Part shown: piece by piece, positions 18,555-26,651 of the stretch
How positions within the stretch are numbered: position 1 is the first letter of the stretch
How the letters are laid out: each line of letters begins with the position of its first letter
NCBI RefSeq assembly: GCF_000176855.2
Contig: NC_015138.1
Span: forward strand, 1,674,001-1,738,000
Reading direction: 5' to 3'
Length of the DNA stretch: 64,000 nucleotides
DNA from: Paracidovorax avenae ATCC 19860
GTDB taxonomy: Bacteria; Pseudomonadota; Gammaproteobacteria; Burkholderiales; Burkholderiaceae_C
The notes under the pieces: generated by a model
Seen by the model: the letters and a program-made list of their open reading frames with translations, nothing else
The model's database searches: none
Told to the model about the DNA's origin: nothing
Position numbers and translations under genes: made by a program

Positions 18555-19076
18555 ATGGCGACGCAGGGCAGGGAGAAGTACGGACACGGCAAGGACCGCC
18601 TGCAGCCGGCGCTGCTGGACCGGCTGACCGACCATGAGCCCTCCCGGCGCACGGAGCGGGCCGAGGCGGTGTATGTGACCGAGGCGCGCCTGCGGCAGGC
18701 GCTGCTGCGCGACCTGAACTGGCTGCTGAACGCGTCGGACGCGTCGTCGCACATCGATTTCGAGGGCCTGACCCACGCCGAACGGTCCGTGCTGAACTTC
18801 GGCATGAAACCGCTGGCCGGCCAACTGCTGTCGGAGCTGGACTGGAAGGACGTGGAAGCGGCCATCCTGAAGTCGATCCTCCAGCACGAACCCCGCATCC
18901 TGCCCCATACCCTGAGCGTGACGCTGGCTCCCTCCAGCAAGCTGTTCAACCACCACAACACCCTGCAGTTCGAAATCCGGTGCCAGTTCTGGTCATCGCC
19001 CTATCCGCTGGAGCTGCTGCTCAAGACCAGCCTCGACCTGGAGACCGGGCAGGTGTCCGTGTCCGAGCAGCGGTGA
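18555..19076 (+). CDS. tssE: TssE, gp25-like T6SS baseplate protein
   Basis: 173 residues. The gp25-like domain covers about 60-165, with LRQALLRDLNWLLNA, a SVLNFGMKPLAG segment, and AAILKSILQHEPRILPHTLSVTL, all family features. TssE joins TssF and TssG in the baseplate wedge, resembling the phage T4 gp25 protein. The gene starts 16 bases after tagJ, in the same operon. Confidence 0.94.
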   Translation: MATQGREKYGHGKDRLQPALLDRLTDHEPSRRTERAEAVYVTEARLRQALLRDLNWLLNASDASSHIDFEGLTHAERSVLNFGMKPLAGQLLSELDWKDVEAAILKSILQHEPRILPHTLSVTLAPSSKLFNHHNTLQFEIRCQFWSSPYPLELLLKTSLDLETGQVSVSEQR

Positions 19077-19149
19077 GGCTGCGTGCAATGGGCCGCCCCG
19101 GGCGGGCCCGCCTGATGGCCGCGGTGGCGCGGCCTGGAGCTTTTCTGAC

Positions 19150-21024
19150 ATGAATCCGCGGCTGGTCGAGTACTACAACCGGGAGCTGAGCTACCTGCGC
19201 GAACTGGGTGCGGAGTTCGCTGCCGCCTTCCCGAAGGTCGCCGGGCGGCTGTCGCTGCGCGAACTGGAGGTGGCCGATCCGTACGTGGAGCGGCTGCTCG
19301 AGGGCTTCAGCTTCCTGACGGCGCGCATCCAGATGAAGATGGACGCGGAGTTTCCGCGCCTCTCGCAGCGCATCCTGGAGATGGTCTGCCCCCACTACCT
19401 GGCCCCGACGCCGTCGATGGTGGTCGTCCAGATGGAGCCCAGCGGCACGGAAGGCAGCCTGGTCGAGGGCTACACCCTGGAGGCCGGCAGCGTGATCCGC
19501 GGGCGCAAGACCGCGGAAGACCAGACGCCGTGCGACTTCCGCACCGGCCATGCGGTCACGCTCTGGCCCATCGACCTGCTGCAGGCCCGCCTGGGAGGGC
19601 CGCCGCTGGACCTGCCGCTGTCGCGCTTCGGCCTGGCGGAGGAGGCCGCGGGGCACCTGCGTTTCACGCTGTCGGTGCGCGGCGCCGCGCAGTGGCGCAA
19701 CCTGCGCATGGACCGGCTCGATCTGCACATTTCGGCGGGGGACGCCGTGGCGTCGCACCTGCAGGAACTGATCCACGAGTCCGTCATGGGCGTGATCGTT
19801 CACGACCCGCAGGACGCCTCCAAGGTCTGGGCCCAGCTGCCGGCGGAGTCCGTCCAGCCGGAGGGGCATGAGCAGTCCCAGGCCCTGCTGCCGTACACCC
19901 ACCGGGCGTTCCAGGGGCACCGCCTGCTGCACGAGTATTTCGCGTTCCCCGCGCGGTTCCGCTTTTTCTCGATCCGGGGGCTGCGGGAAGCGCTCGACCG
20001 CGTGCCGGGCGCGCAGGTCGGGATCACGCTGCTGCTGCGGCGCGCACAGCCTTCGCTGGAGGCGCAGGTGGACCGCCACAAGTTCCTCCTGCACTGCGTG
20101 CCGGCGATCAACCTGTTCGAGCGCCCGGCCGACCGGATCCATGTGTCCCCGGGCGTCAACGAATACCACGTGGTGCCGGACCGGACGCGGCCGCGCGACT
20201 TCGAGGTCTATTCTGTCCTGGCGGTGACGGGCCACCGCGAAGGCCAGCTCAAGGACCAGGATTTCGTGCCGTTCTTCGCATCGGTGCACGGCCTGCGCGC
20301 GAGCGAACAGGCCTATTTCGCCGTGCGCAGGGAGCCGCGCCTCTTCTCGGAACATGCGACCCGTTTCGGGCCGCGCACGCAGTACCTGGGCAGCGAGGTG
20401 TTCATCTCGCTGGTGGACCAGCGCGCGGCGCCGTTCGCGGACGATCTCAAGCAACTCAGCGTGCGGGTGCTGTGCACCAACCGCGACCTGCCGCTGCTCA
20501 TGGCGGGCAAGGGCGAGCAGAGCGACTTCACCCTGGTGGAATCCGCGCCCGTGGCCTCGGTGCGCACGGTGGCGGGGCCGACGCGGCCCACGGCCAGCAT
20601 CGCCGAGAACGAGATGACCTGGCGGCTGATCTCGCACCTGTCCCTCAACTACCTCGCGATGAGCGATCTGTCGGAGGAAGAGGGCGCGGCGACGCTGCGC
20701 GATCTGCTGCGGCTCTACATCGACCATGGTGACCGCGACCTGTCCGGGCAGATCGCGGCGATCCGCTCGCTGTCGATCGCGCCAGTCACGCGCCGGCTGC
20801 CGCAGCACGGGCAACTGGTCTATGGCCGTGGCGTGGGCATCACCCTGGGGGTGGACGAAGGGCCGCTCGCGGGCGTGAGCCCCTGGCCCCTCGCGTCGAT
20901 CCTGGAGCGCTTCTTCGCGCGGCATGTGGGCGTCAACAGCTACACCGAGCTGTCGCTGCGGTCGCGGCAGCGGGGATCGATCGCCCGCTGGAAGGTGCGT
21001 CCCGGCCAGAGGCCCGCGGCATGA
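19150..21024 (+). CDS. tssF: TssF, T6SS baseplate protein
   Basis: 624 residues, the normal size. The start NPRLVEYYNRELSYLRELGAEFA and the following FPKVAGRLSL and DPYVERLLEGFSFLTARI are family hallmarks. TssF is the large wedge subunit (two copies per TssG). Its stop codon overlaps the tssG start (ATGA), which indicates tight coupling of the two partner subunits. Confidence 0.96.
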   Translation: MNPRLVEYYNRELSYLRELGAEFAAAFPKVAGRLSLRELEVADPYVERLLEGFSFLTARIQMKMDAEFPRLSQRILEMVCPHYLAPTPSMVVVQMEPSGTEGSLVEGYTLEAGSVIRGRKTAEDQTPCDFRTGHAVTLWPIDLLQARLGGPPLDLPLSRFGLAEEAAGHLRFTLSVRGAAQWRNLRMDRLDLHISAGDAVASHLQELIHESVMGVIVHDPQDASKVWAQLPAESVQPEGHEQSQALLPYTHRAFQGHRLLHEYFAFPARFRFFSIRGLREALDRVPGAQVGITLLLRRAQPSLEAQVDRHKFLLHCVPAINLFERPADRIHVSPGVNEYHVVPDRTRPRDFEVYSVLAVTGHREGQLKDQDFVPFFASVHGLRASEQAYFAVRREPRLFSEHATRFGPRTQYLGSEVFISLVDQRAAPFADDLKQLSVRVLCTNRDLPLLMAGKGEQSDFTLVESAPVASVRTVAGPTRPTASIAENEMTWRLISHLSLNYLAMSDLSEEEGAATLRDLLRLYIDHGDRDLSGQIAAIRSLSIAPVTRRLPQHGQLVYGRGVGITLGVDEGPLAGVSPWPLASILERFFARHVGVNSYTELSLRSRQRGSIARWKVRPGQRPAA

Positions 21025-22187
21025 GTGAGCGCGTGCCCGCGCCGGAGGACTCCGCAACGCCGGAGCCGGTTCCGCAACCGGGGCAGGGACCGGCGCCGGA
21101 CGCCGGCCTGGATGCCTCGGGTTTCTGGCAGCGGCTGCGGCGCGATCCGCATCCGTTCGACCTCTTCTTCGCGCTGCGCGTGCTGCAGGCGCGAAGCCGC
21201 GGGCATCCGCGCTTCGGCAAGGCCCTGCGGCCGCGGGACGAACCGCTGCGCCTGGGCCAGGACCCGTCGCTGGCCTTCGCGCCCGCGACCCTCGCGGAAG
21301 TGCTGCCTGCCACGGCCGGCCAGCCCGAACGCCTCACGGTCTGGAACTTCGGACTCTATGGTCCCAACGGGCCGCTGCCCACGCACCTGACCGAGTACGT
21401 GCGCGAGCGGCTGCGGCAGCACGACGACCCGACGATCGCGCGCTTCTCGGACATCTTCCACCACCGGCTGCTGCTGCTGTTCTTCCGGGCGTGGTCCGAC
21501 GCGCAGCCGGTGACTTCGCTCGACCGCCCGGACAACGACCTGTTCGGGCGCCACCTGCGCAGCCTGATCGGCTATGGCGAGGCGTCGCAGCGCGATCGCG
21601 ACACCGTGCCGGACCATGCCAAGCAGTACCTGGCGGGCCACTGGACGCGCTGGACACGCAATCCCGAAGGCCTGGTGTCGGCCCTGCGGATCTTCTTCGA
21701 AGTGCCGGTGGAGCTGGTCGAATTCACGCTGCATTACCTGGAGCTGGACCCGGAGCAGCAGACCACGCTGTCGCGCGTGCCGCGCAACGCGCGCCTGGGC
21801 GTGGACACGGTGGTGGGCAGCCGCGTGCCCGACGCGCAGGGCAAGTTCCGGCTGCGCATCGGGCCGCTGCCGATTGCGCAGTACGAGCGCTTCCTGCCGG
21901 GCGGCGAGGATTTCCGGGCGCTGGTGGACTGGGTGCGCAACTACGTCGGCATCGAGTTCGCCTGGGATTACGAACTGATCCTGCGCCGCGAGGATGTCCC
22001 GCCCTGCCAACTGGGCGGCAGCGTCCGGCTGGGTTGGACGACATGGTCCTTTTCCGGCCCCGCGCAGCGCGATCCGGACGACTTCCGGCTCGACCCCGAA
22101 CTGTGGCTGGCGTCGCGCAGGCGGCCCCGCGAGGATGCCGGTGCGGGATCGCGTGCCGCGCCCGTCCCGGCGGCCGAGGCGCACTAG
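21021..22187 (+). CDS. tssG: TssG, T6SS baseplate protein
   Basis: 388 residues. Typical features are FWQRLRRDPHPFDLFFALRVL near the start, VWNFGLYGPNGPLPTHLTEY, and the LGGSVRLGWTTWSF segment near the end. An Ala/Pro-rich N-terminal tail of about 30 residues precedes the domain. TssG binds two TssF copies in the wedge. It overlaps tssF by four bases. Confidence 0.95.
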   Translation: MSERVPAPEDSATPEPVPQPGQGPAPDAGLDASGFWQRLRRDPHPFDLFFALRVLQARSRGHPRFGKALRPRDEPLRLGQDPSLAFAPATLAEVLPATAGQPERLTVWNFGLYGPNGPLPTHLTEYVRERLRQHDDPTIARFSDIFHHRLLLLFFRAWSDAQPVTSLDRPDNDLFGRHLRSLIGYGEASQRDRDTVPDHAKQYLAGHWTRWTRNPEGLVSALRIFFEVPVELVEFTLHYLELDPEQQTTLSRVPRNARLGVDTVVGSRVPDAQGKFRLRIGPLPIAQYERFLPGGEDFRALVDWVRNYVGIEFAWDYELILRREDVPPCQLGGSVRLGWTTWSFSGPAQRDPDDFRLDPELWLASRRRPREDAGAGSRAAPVPAAEAH

Positions 22188-22257
22188 CGCACAGCACCGT
22201 TGACTGTTTCTTCCTTTTCATCCCATCACCGATTTCCATTTCCATCCGCGAGGTCCC

Positions 22258-24996
22258 ATGTCTGAAATCAGCCGGCAAGCCCTTTTCGGCAAGCTCAATC
22301 CCCTGCTCTTCAAGTCGCTGGAAAGCGCGACCGTGTTCTGCAAGCTGCGCGGCAACCCGTACGTGGAACTGGTGCACTGGCTGCACCAGCTGCTGCAGGA
22401 GACCGATTCCGACCTGATCCGGCTGCTGCGCCATTTCGCGGTGGATTCCGACCGGCTCGCCGCCGACGTGCTGCAGAGCCTGGACCGCCTGCCGCGGGGC
22501 GCCACCTCGATCAGCGATTTCTCGGCGCAGATCGAATCCTCGATCGAGCGCGGCTGGGTGTATGCCACGCTGATGTACGGCGAATCGCAGATCCGCAGCG
22601 CCTACTGGCTCTCGGGCATGGTGCGCACGCGCGTGCTGGCCAACGAGTTGCGCGCGATCTCGGCGGAGTTCAACAAGCTGGGCGAGCCGGCTTTGAGCGA
22701 GGTGTTCGGCCGCCTGCTGCCGGATTCGCCGGAATCGCGCCTGAAGGCCGCGGACGGTAGCGGCCTGGGCGGCGTGCCCGGCGAGGCGAGCGGCGCCACG
22801 GCCGAGGCGGCCGGGCCCGGCGAGGCGCTGAAGCGCTACACGGTGGACCTGACGGAGCGCGCGCGCCTGCAGGAGCTGGACCCGGTCACCGGCCGCGACG
22901 AGGAAGTGCGCCAGATGGTGGACATCCTCATGCGCCGGCGCCAGAACAACCCCATCCTGGTCGGAGAGGCCGGCGTGGGCAAGACGGCGGTGGTGGAAGG
23001 CCTCGCGCTGCGCATCGCGGCGGGCGACGTGCCGCCGCCACTCAAGGACGTGCAGCTGCGCGTGGTGGACATCGGCCTGCTGCAGGCCGGCGCGAGCATG
23101 AAGGGCGAGTTCGAGAACCGGCTGCGCTCGCTGCTCGACGAGGTGCAGGCCAGTACCGTGCCGATCGTATTGTTCATCGACGAAGTGCACACGCTGGTCG
23201 GCGCGGGCGGGCAGGCGGGCACGGGCGATGCCGCCAACCTGCTCAAGCCGGCGCTGGCGCGCGGCGTGCTGCGCACCATCGGCGCCACCACCTGGGCCGA
23301 GTACAAGAAATACATCGAGAAGGACCCGGCGCTCACCCGCCGCTTCCAGCTCGTGCAGATCCACGAGCCGGACGAGGCCAAGGCGGTGCACATGCTGCGC
23401 GGCGTGGCCGCCAAGCTCGAAGGCCACCACAAGGTGCGCATCGGCGAGGATGCCGTGGCCGCCGCGGTGACGCTGTCGCACCGCTACATCCCATCGCGCC
23501 AGTTGCCGGACAAGGCCGTGAGCCTGCTGGACACGGCCTGCTCGCGCGTGGCGCTGGGCCTGCATGCCACGCCGGCGCGGCTGGAGTCGGTGGTGCGGCA
23601 ACTGGAGGCGCTGGAGGTCGAGAAGGGCATCGTGCAGCGCGAACTGGGCCTGGGGGTCGGCGATGCCGGCCGCTTCGCCGACATCGGCACCGCGATCGAG
23701 CGCCTGCTGGCCGAGAAGGCCGAACTGCAGGAGCGGTTCGAGCGCGAGAAGGTGCTGGTGCAGCAGATCGTGGACGCGGAGGCCGCGTTGCTGAAGCCGG
23801 CCGCCCAGCCTGCCGGAACCGGGGCGGCGCCGGCTTCCGGAGAAGCCGGCAGCGGCGAGGCGGCTGCCGCCGGCGCGGAGCAGGGCGCGGCGGGGCCACA
23901 GGGGGCTGCCACCCCCGAGGCGCTGGGCGCGCTGCGCCAGGACCTGGCCCGCCTGCAGGGCGAAGACCCGCTGCTGCAGCCCGTGGTGGATGCGGGCGTG
24001 GTGGCCGCGGTGGTGGCCGAGTGGACGGGCATTCCCGTGGGCCGCATGGTGCGCGACGAGGTGCAGTCCGTGCTGACGCTCGCCGACACGCTGGAGAAGC
24101 GGGTGATCGGCCAGCGCCACGGCCTGGAGGCGATCACGCGGCGCATCCAGACCGCGCGTGCCCAGTTGGACAACCCGGGCAAGCCGATCGGCGTGTTCCT
24201 GCTGGCCGGCCCGTCGGGCGTCGGCAAGACCGAGACCGCGCTGTCGCTGGCCGAAGCGCTGTACGGCGGCGAGCAGAACCTCATCACCATCAACATGAGC
24301 GAGTACCAGGAGGCGCACACGGTCTCCACGCTCAAGGGCGCGCCGCCCGGCTACGTGGGCTACGGTGAAGGCGGCGTGCTGACCGAGGCCGTGCGCCGCC
24401 GTCCCTACAGCGTGGTGCTGCTCGACGAGATCGAGAAGGCCCACCCGGACGTGCACGAGCTGTTCTTCCAGGTGTTCGACAAGGGCTGGATGGAAGACGG
24501 CGAGGGCCGCTACATCGACTTCAAGAACACGGTCATCATCCTGACCTCCAACGTGGGCTCGGAACTGATCGCCGGGATGTGCCGGGACCCGGAGCTGGCA
24601 CCCCAGCCCGAGGCGCTGGCCCAGGCGGTGCGCAAGCCGCTGCTGGAGAAGTTCCCGGCCGCGCTGCTGGGCCGGCTGGTGGTGGTGCCGTACTACCCGA
24701 TCTCGGATGCGATGCTCGAGCAGATCATCCGCCTGCAGCTCAAGCGCATCCAGACGCGCATCGCCGAGCGCCACGGCGCCGTGCTGGACATCGACGATGC
24801 CGCCGTGCAGCTCATCCGCCAGCGCTGCACCGAGGTGGAATCCGGTGCCCGGATGGTGGACGGAATCATCACCCAGAACCTGCTGCCGCGTCTGGCGATG
24901 CGCTTCCTGCAGAGCTCGGTCGATTCGAAGTCGATCCGCCACATCCGGCTGGGCGTGGCGGACAGCGATTTCGCCATCGAGTACGAGGAGGCCTGA
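22258..24996 (+). CDS. tssH: TssH (ClpV), AAA+ ATPase that disassembles the T6SS sheath
   Basis: 912 residues. A ClpV-type N-terminal domain (about 1-160) precedes two AAA+ modules: the first with Walker A GEAGVGKT (about 236-243) and Walker B VLFIDEVHTL, the second with GPSGVGKT (about 651-658) and VVLLDEIEKAHP. The middle coiled region carries an Ala/Gly/Glu-rich insertion (about 520-560), longer than in typical ClpV. ClpV recognises contracted TssB/C sheath and recycles it. It is the last gene of the T6SS operon and ends just before a GC hairpin at 25015-25029. Confidence 0.96.
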   Translation: MSEISRQALFGKLNPLLFKSLESATVFCKLRGNPYVELVHWLHQLLQETDSDLIRLLRHFAVDSDRLAADVLQSLDRLPRGATSISDFSAQIESSIERGWVYATLMYGESQIRSAYWLSGMVRTRVLANELRAISAEFNKLGEPALSEVFGRLLPDSPESRLKAADGSGLGGVPGEASGATAEAAGPGEALKRYTVDLTERARLQELDPVTGRDEEVRQMVDILMRRRQNNPILVGEAGVGKTAVVEGLALRIAAGDVPPPLKDVQLRVVDIGLLQAGASMKGEFENRLRSLLDEVQASTVPIVLFIDEVHTLVGAGGQAGTGDAANLLKPALARGVLRTIGATTWAEYKKYIEKDPALTRRFQLVQIHEPDEAKAVHMLRGVAAKLEGHHKVRIGEDAVAAAVTLSHRYIPSRQLPDKAVSLLDTACSRVALGLHATPARLESVVRQLEALEVEKGIVQRELGLGVGDAGRFADIGTAIERLLAEKAELQERFEREKVLVQQIVDAEAALLKPAAQPAGTGAAPASGEAGSGEAAAAGAEQGAAGPQGAATPEALGALRQDLARLQGEDPLLQPVVDAGVVAAVVAEWTGIPVGRMVRDEVQSVLTLADTLEKRVIGQRHGLEAITRRIQTARAQLDNPGKPIGVFLLAGPSGVGKTETALSLAEALYGGEQNLITINMSEYQEAHTVSTLKGAPPGYVGYGEGGVLTEAVRRRPYSVVLLDEIEKAHPDVHELFFQVFDKGWMEDGEGRYIDFKNTVIILTSNVGSELIAGMCRDPELAPQPEALAQAVRKPLLEKFPAALLGRLVVVPYYPISDAMLEQIIRLQLKRIQTRIAERHGAVLDIDDAAVQLIRQRCTEVESGARMVDGIITQNLLPRLAMRFLQSSVDSKSIRHIRLGVADSDFAIEYEEA

Positions 24997-25014
24997 CGCG
25001 TCTCCAGTGCGCGG

Positions 25015-25029
25015 GCCCCCGGAGGGGGC
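25015..25029 (+). terminator. Weak hairpin after tssH
   Basis: A perfect six-pair stem (GCCCCC / GGGGGC) with a three-base loop is followed by only three T. It lies 18 bases past the tssH stop. It could slow or end T6SS transcription, but the short T run makes it a weak intrinsic terminator at best; the stronger one is at 25134-25158. Confidence 0.4.
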
Positions 25030-25057
25030 TTTGCCCGACTTGGTACATAATGGACGG

Positions 25058-25158
25058 TTTCCGCGGCCGGGGTGAGGTGCCCTGCGGCAGCGGCGCAACT
25101 GCCGGAACGCACGGCACCCATTTCGGTCGATACAAAGGGAAGCTGCGGCTTCCCTTTT
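25058..25158 (+). ncRNA. Candidate structured small RNA or leader ending in an intrinsic terminator
   Basis: Between tssH and tRNA-Leu lies a stretch with no plausible protein but clear RNA-like structure. An outer stem GGTGCC (25076-25081) / GGCACC (25113-25118) encloses an inner stem CGGCAG (25085-25090) / CTGCCG (25099-25104) with an eight-base loop. A 15-base single strand follows, then the terminator hairpin. A CATAAT -10-like element sits at 25046-25051, but no good -35 is seen. It might instead be only the 3' trailer of the T6SS transcript. I do not recognise an Rfam family. The 5' end is a guess. Confidence 0.35.
25134..25158 (+). terminator. Rho-independent terminator downstream of the T6SS cluster
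   Basis: A perfect ten-pair stem (AAAGGGAAGC at 25134-25143, GCTTCCCTTT at 25148-25157) with a TGCG loop ends in a short T run. It separates the T6SS region and the candidate small RNA from the tRNA gene. Confidence 0.75.
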
Positions 25159-25170
25159 CACTTTGCCGTG

Positions 25171-25191
25171 CAGGCAGGCATCGCCTGCCTG
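25171..25191. repeat. Perfect nine-base inverted repeat
   Basis: CAGGCAGGC (25171-25179) and GCCTGCCTG (25183-25191) form a hairpin with a three-base loop, lying between the terminator and the tRNA-Leu gene. No T run follows, so it is not a classical terminator. It could be a processing site or an operator; no function can be assigned. Confidence 0.5.
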
Positions 25192-25214
25192 TCCCCCGGG
25201 AGGCCATGCGGACA

Positions 25215-25243
25215 TTGCACGCACCCCGCTCCGGGGTTACGCT
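25215..25243 (+). promoter_or_regulatory. Possible promoter of tRNA-Leu
   Basis: TTGCAC (25215-25220), a 17-base spacer and TACGCT (25238-25243) form a moderate sigma-70 promoter, placing the start of transcription about 24 bases before the tRNA. The GC hairpin in the spacer is unusual. By eye only. Confidence 0.35.
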
Positions 25244-25273
25244 CAGGTTCGGAGCCCGGGCGGCGCAGCCGGC

Positions 25274-25365
25274 GCCCCGATGGTGAAATTGGTAGACACT
25301 GCGGACTTAAAATCCGCCGCTTCCTGCGAAGGGGCGTGCCGGTTCGATCCCGGCTCGGGGCACCA
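25274..25365 (+). tRNA. tRNA-Leu (anticodon UAA)
   Basis: Acceptor stem GCCCCGA (25274-25280) pairs with TCGGGGC (25355-25361), followed by the discriminator A and an encoded CCA (25363-25365). The anticodon stem GCGGA/TCCGC encloses loop CTTAAAA, giving anticodon TAA at 25308-25310. A long variable arm and the GGTTCGATCC T-arm mark it as a class II leucine tRNA. It borders the T6SS cluster, and tRNA genes are common integration sites, but no duplicated tRNA end was seen in the window. Confidence 0.96.
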
Positions 25366-25378
25366 CTACGATTCGATC

Positions 25379-26011
25379 ATGTCAAGTTACAACGCTCCTT
25401 TTGAAATCCATGTCCACGGCCAGGTGCAGATGCGTGCCGACACCACGTTCGAGCAACTGCAGGACGCGCTCAAGCCGCTCTGGAAGTATGCGGGCGCCCG
25501 TTCGCTGGCCGACGGCGCGGCCAGCGCCTACGAGGAAGAGCCCGGCATCGAGTTCGATGCCAAGGAGCACGTGCTGAATATCTGCTGGACGGTGCACGGC
25601 GACGAGGATTTCCGCCAGTCGCTCGACGAGATGTGCATGAGCCTCAACGAGCTGTCCGAGCAGGGGGCCGCCCTCGAAGTCACCTTCTACGACACCGAGT
25701 TCGACGAGGACGAGGAAGACGACGGCACCGAGGCGCGCGATGATTTCGTCATGCTCTTCGTGGGCCCGACGCCCGCGGCCATCATGCAGGTGCAGCGCGA
25801 CCTGCTGGTGCAGGACGTGGTCCACATGATGGAACGCCATTTCGACGGCGCCGAGCTGGGCGGCGTGGTGGCCGAGATCGACAAGCTGTTCTCGCAGCGC
25901 TTCGACGCGCTGGTGAATTCGCTGGAGATCGGCAAGCCCCCGCGCGGGTCTGGCGGTCCCGGCGGCGGCGGGCACGGCGGCGGCGGCCGCAGGCCCCGCC
26001 ACCTGCACTGA
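25379..26011 (+). CDS. Conserved acidic protein of unknown function
   Basis: 210 residues from the ATG at 25379, 14 bases after the tRNA; the frame is open upstream through the tRNA but that part cannot be real. No signal peptide or membrane segment. The protein is acidic in the middle (an EDEEDD run), has a regular mixed alpha/beta look (FEIHVHGQVQMRADTTFEQLQ; DDFVMLFVGPTPAAIMQVQRD), and ends in a Gly/His/Arg-rich tail (about 190-210). I believe relatives exist in Comamonadaceae, but I cannot name a function. It may be cotranscribed with tRNA-Leu because no terminator separates them. Confidence 0.75.
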   Translation: MSSYNAPFEIHVHGQVQMRADTTFEQLQDALKPLWKYAGARSLADGAASAYEEEPGIEFDAKEHVLNICWTVHGDEDFRQSLDEMCMSLNELSEQGAALEVTFYDTEFDEDEEDDGTEARDDFVMLFVGPTPAAIMQVQRDLLVQDVVHMMERHFDGAELGGVVAEIDKLFSQRFDALVNSLEIGKPPRGSGGPGGGGHGGGGRRPRHLH

Positions 26012-26104
26012 TCGCACGGCGCTACCCGTTTCGCGCCTGCTTTGGCCGTCCGGCGGGTGCCGCGTCCTTCGGTACTGCGGGCCGCCCCGGAACGTGATTT
26101 CCGC

Positions 26105-26641
26105 ATGTCCGCTTCCTCCATCCCTCCCCGCCATCCCATGCCCTATCTGCAGGGCTATCCCGAGGGCTTGCGCGCCCAGGTGGCCGCGCTGGCCGAGGCC
26201 TCGGAACTGGGCAGCGTGCTGCTGCGCAGGTACCCGCGCCCGCATGCCGTGCGCGACGACAAATCCCTCTACCGCTATGCGGCCGACCTCCGGGCGCGCC
26301 ACCTGCGCCATGCGGCACCGGTCAACAAGGTGGTGTTCGACAGCAAGATCCACGTCATGCGCCATGCCCTGGGCCTGCACACGGCCTCTTCGCGGGTGCA
26401 GGGAGGCCGGCTGGCGGCCCGCCACGAGATCCGCGTGGCGTCCATGTTCAAGCAGGTGCCGGACGAGTTCCTGCGCATGATCGTGGTGCATGAACTGGCC
26501 CACCTGCGCGAGCGGGACCATGGCAAGGCCTTCTACCAGCTGTGCGAATCCATGGAGCCGGGCTACCACCAGTACGAGTTCGACACCCGCGTGTACCTGA
26601 CCTACCTGGAAGGGGGCGGCGAGCCGCTCTGGAGGGACTGA
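26105..26641 (+). CDS. YgjP-like M48-type metallopeptidase-fold protein
   Basis: 178 residues from the ATG at 26105; an ATG at 26138 (MPYLQGYP) is equally possible. The zinc motif HELAHLRERDH, followed by GKAFYQLCESMEPGYHQYEFDTRVYL, matches the YgjP/WLM-like group (HELxH with a third His later). Members are cytoplasmic and small; the E. coli relative YgjP is poorly characterised. It converges on the oxidoreductase operon with only ten bases between the stop codons. Confidence 0.8.
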   Translation: MSASSIPPRHPMPYLQGYPEGLRAQVAALAEASELGSVLLRRYPRPHAVRDDKSLYRYAADLRARHLRHAAPVNKVVFDSKIHVMRHALGLHTASSRVQGGRLAARHEIRVASMFKQVPDEFLRMIVVHELAHLRERDHGKAFYQLCESMEPGYHQYEFDTRVYLTYLEGGGEPLWRD

Positions 26642-26651
26642 TGGGCCGCGC

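Noticed and set aside
22258..24996. tssH as ClpB chaperone
   Set aside because: Position at the end of a T6SS operon and the ClpV-type N-terminal domain fit TssH; a housekeeping ClpB would not be expected here.
21724..25224. Minus-strand open frame of 1166 codons opposite tssH
   Set aside because: His/Arg/Gln-rich product with no fold, running through the tRNA-side noncoding region; shadow of clpV.
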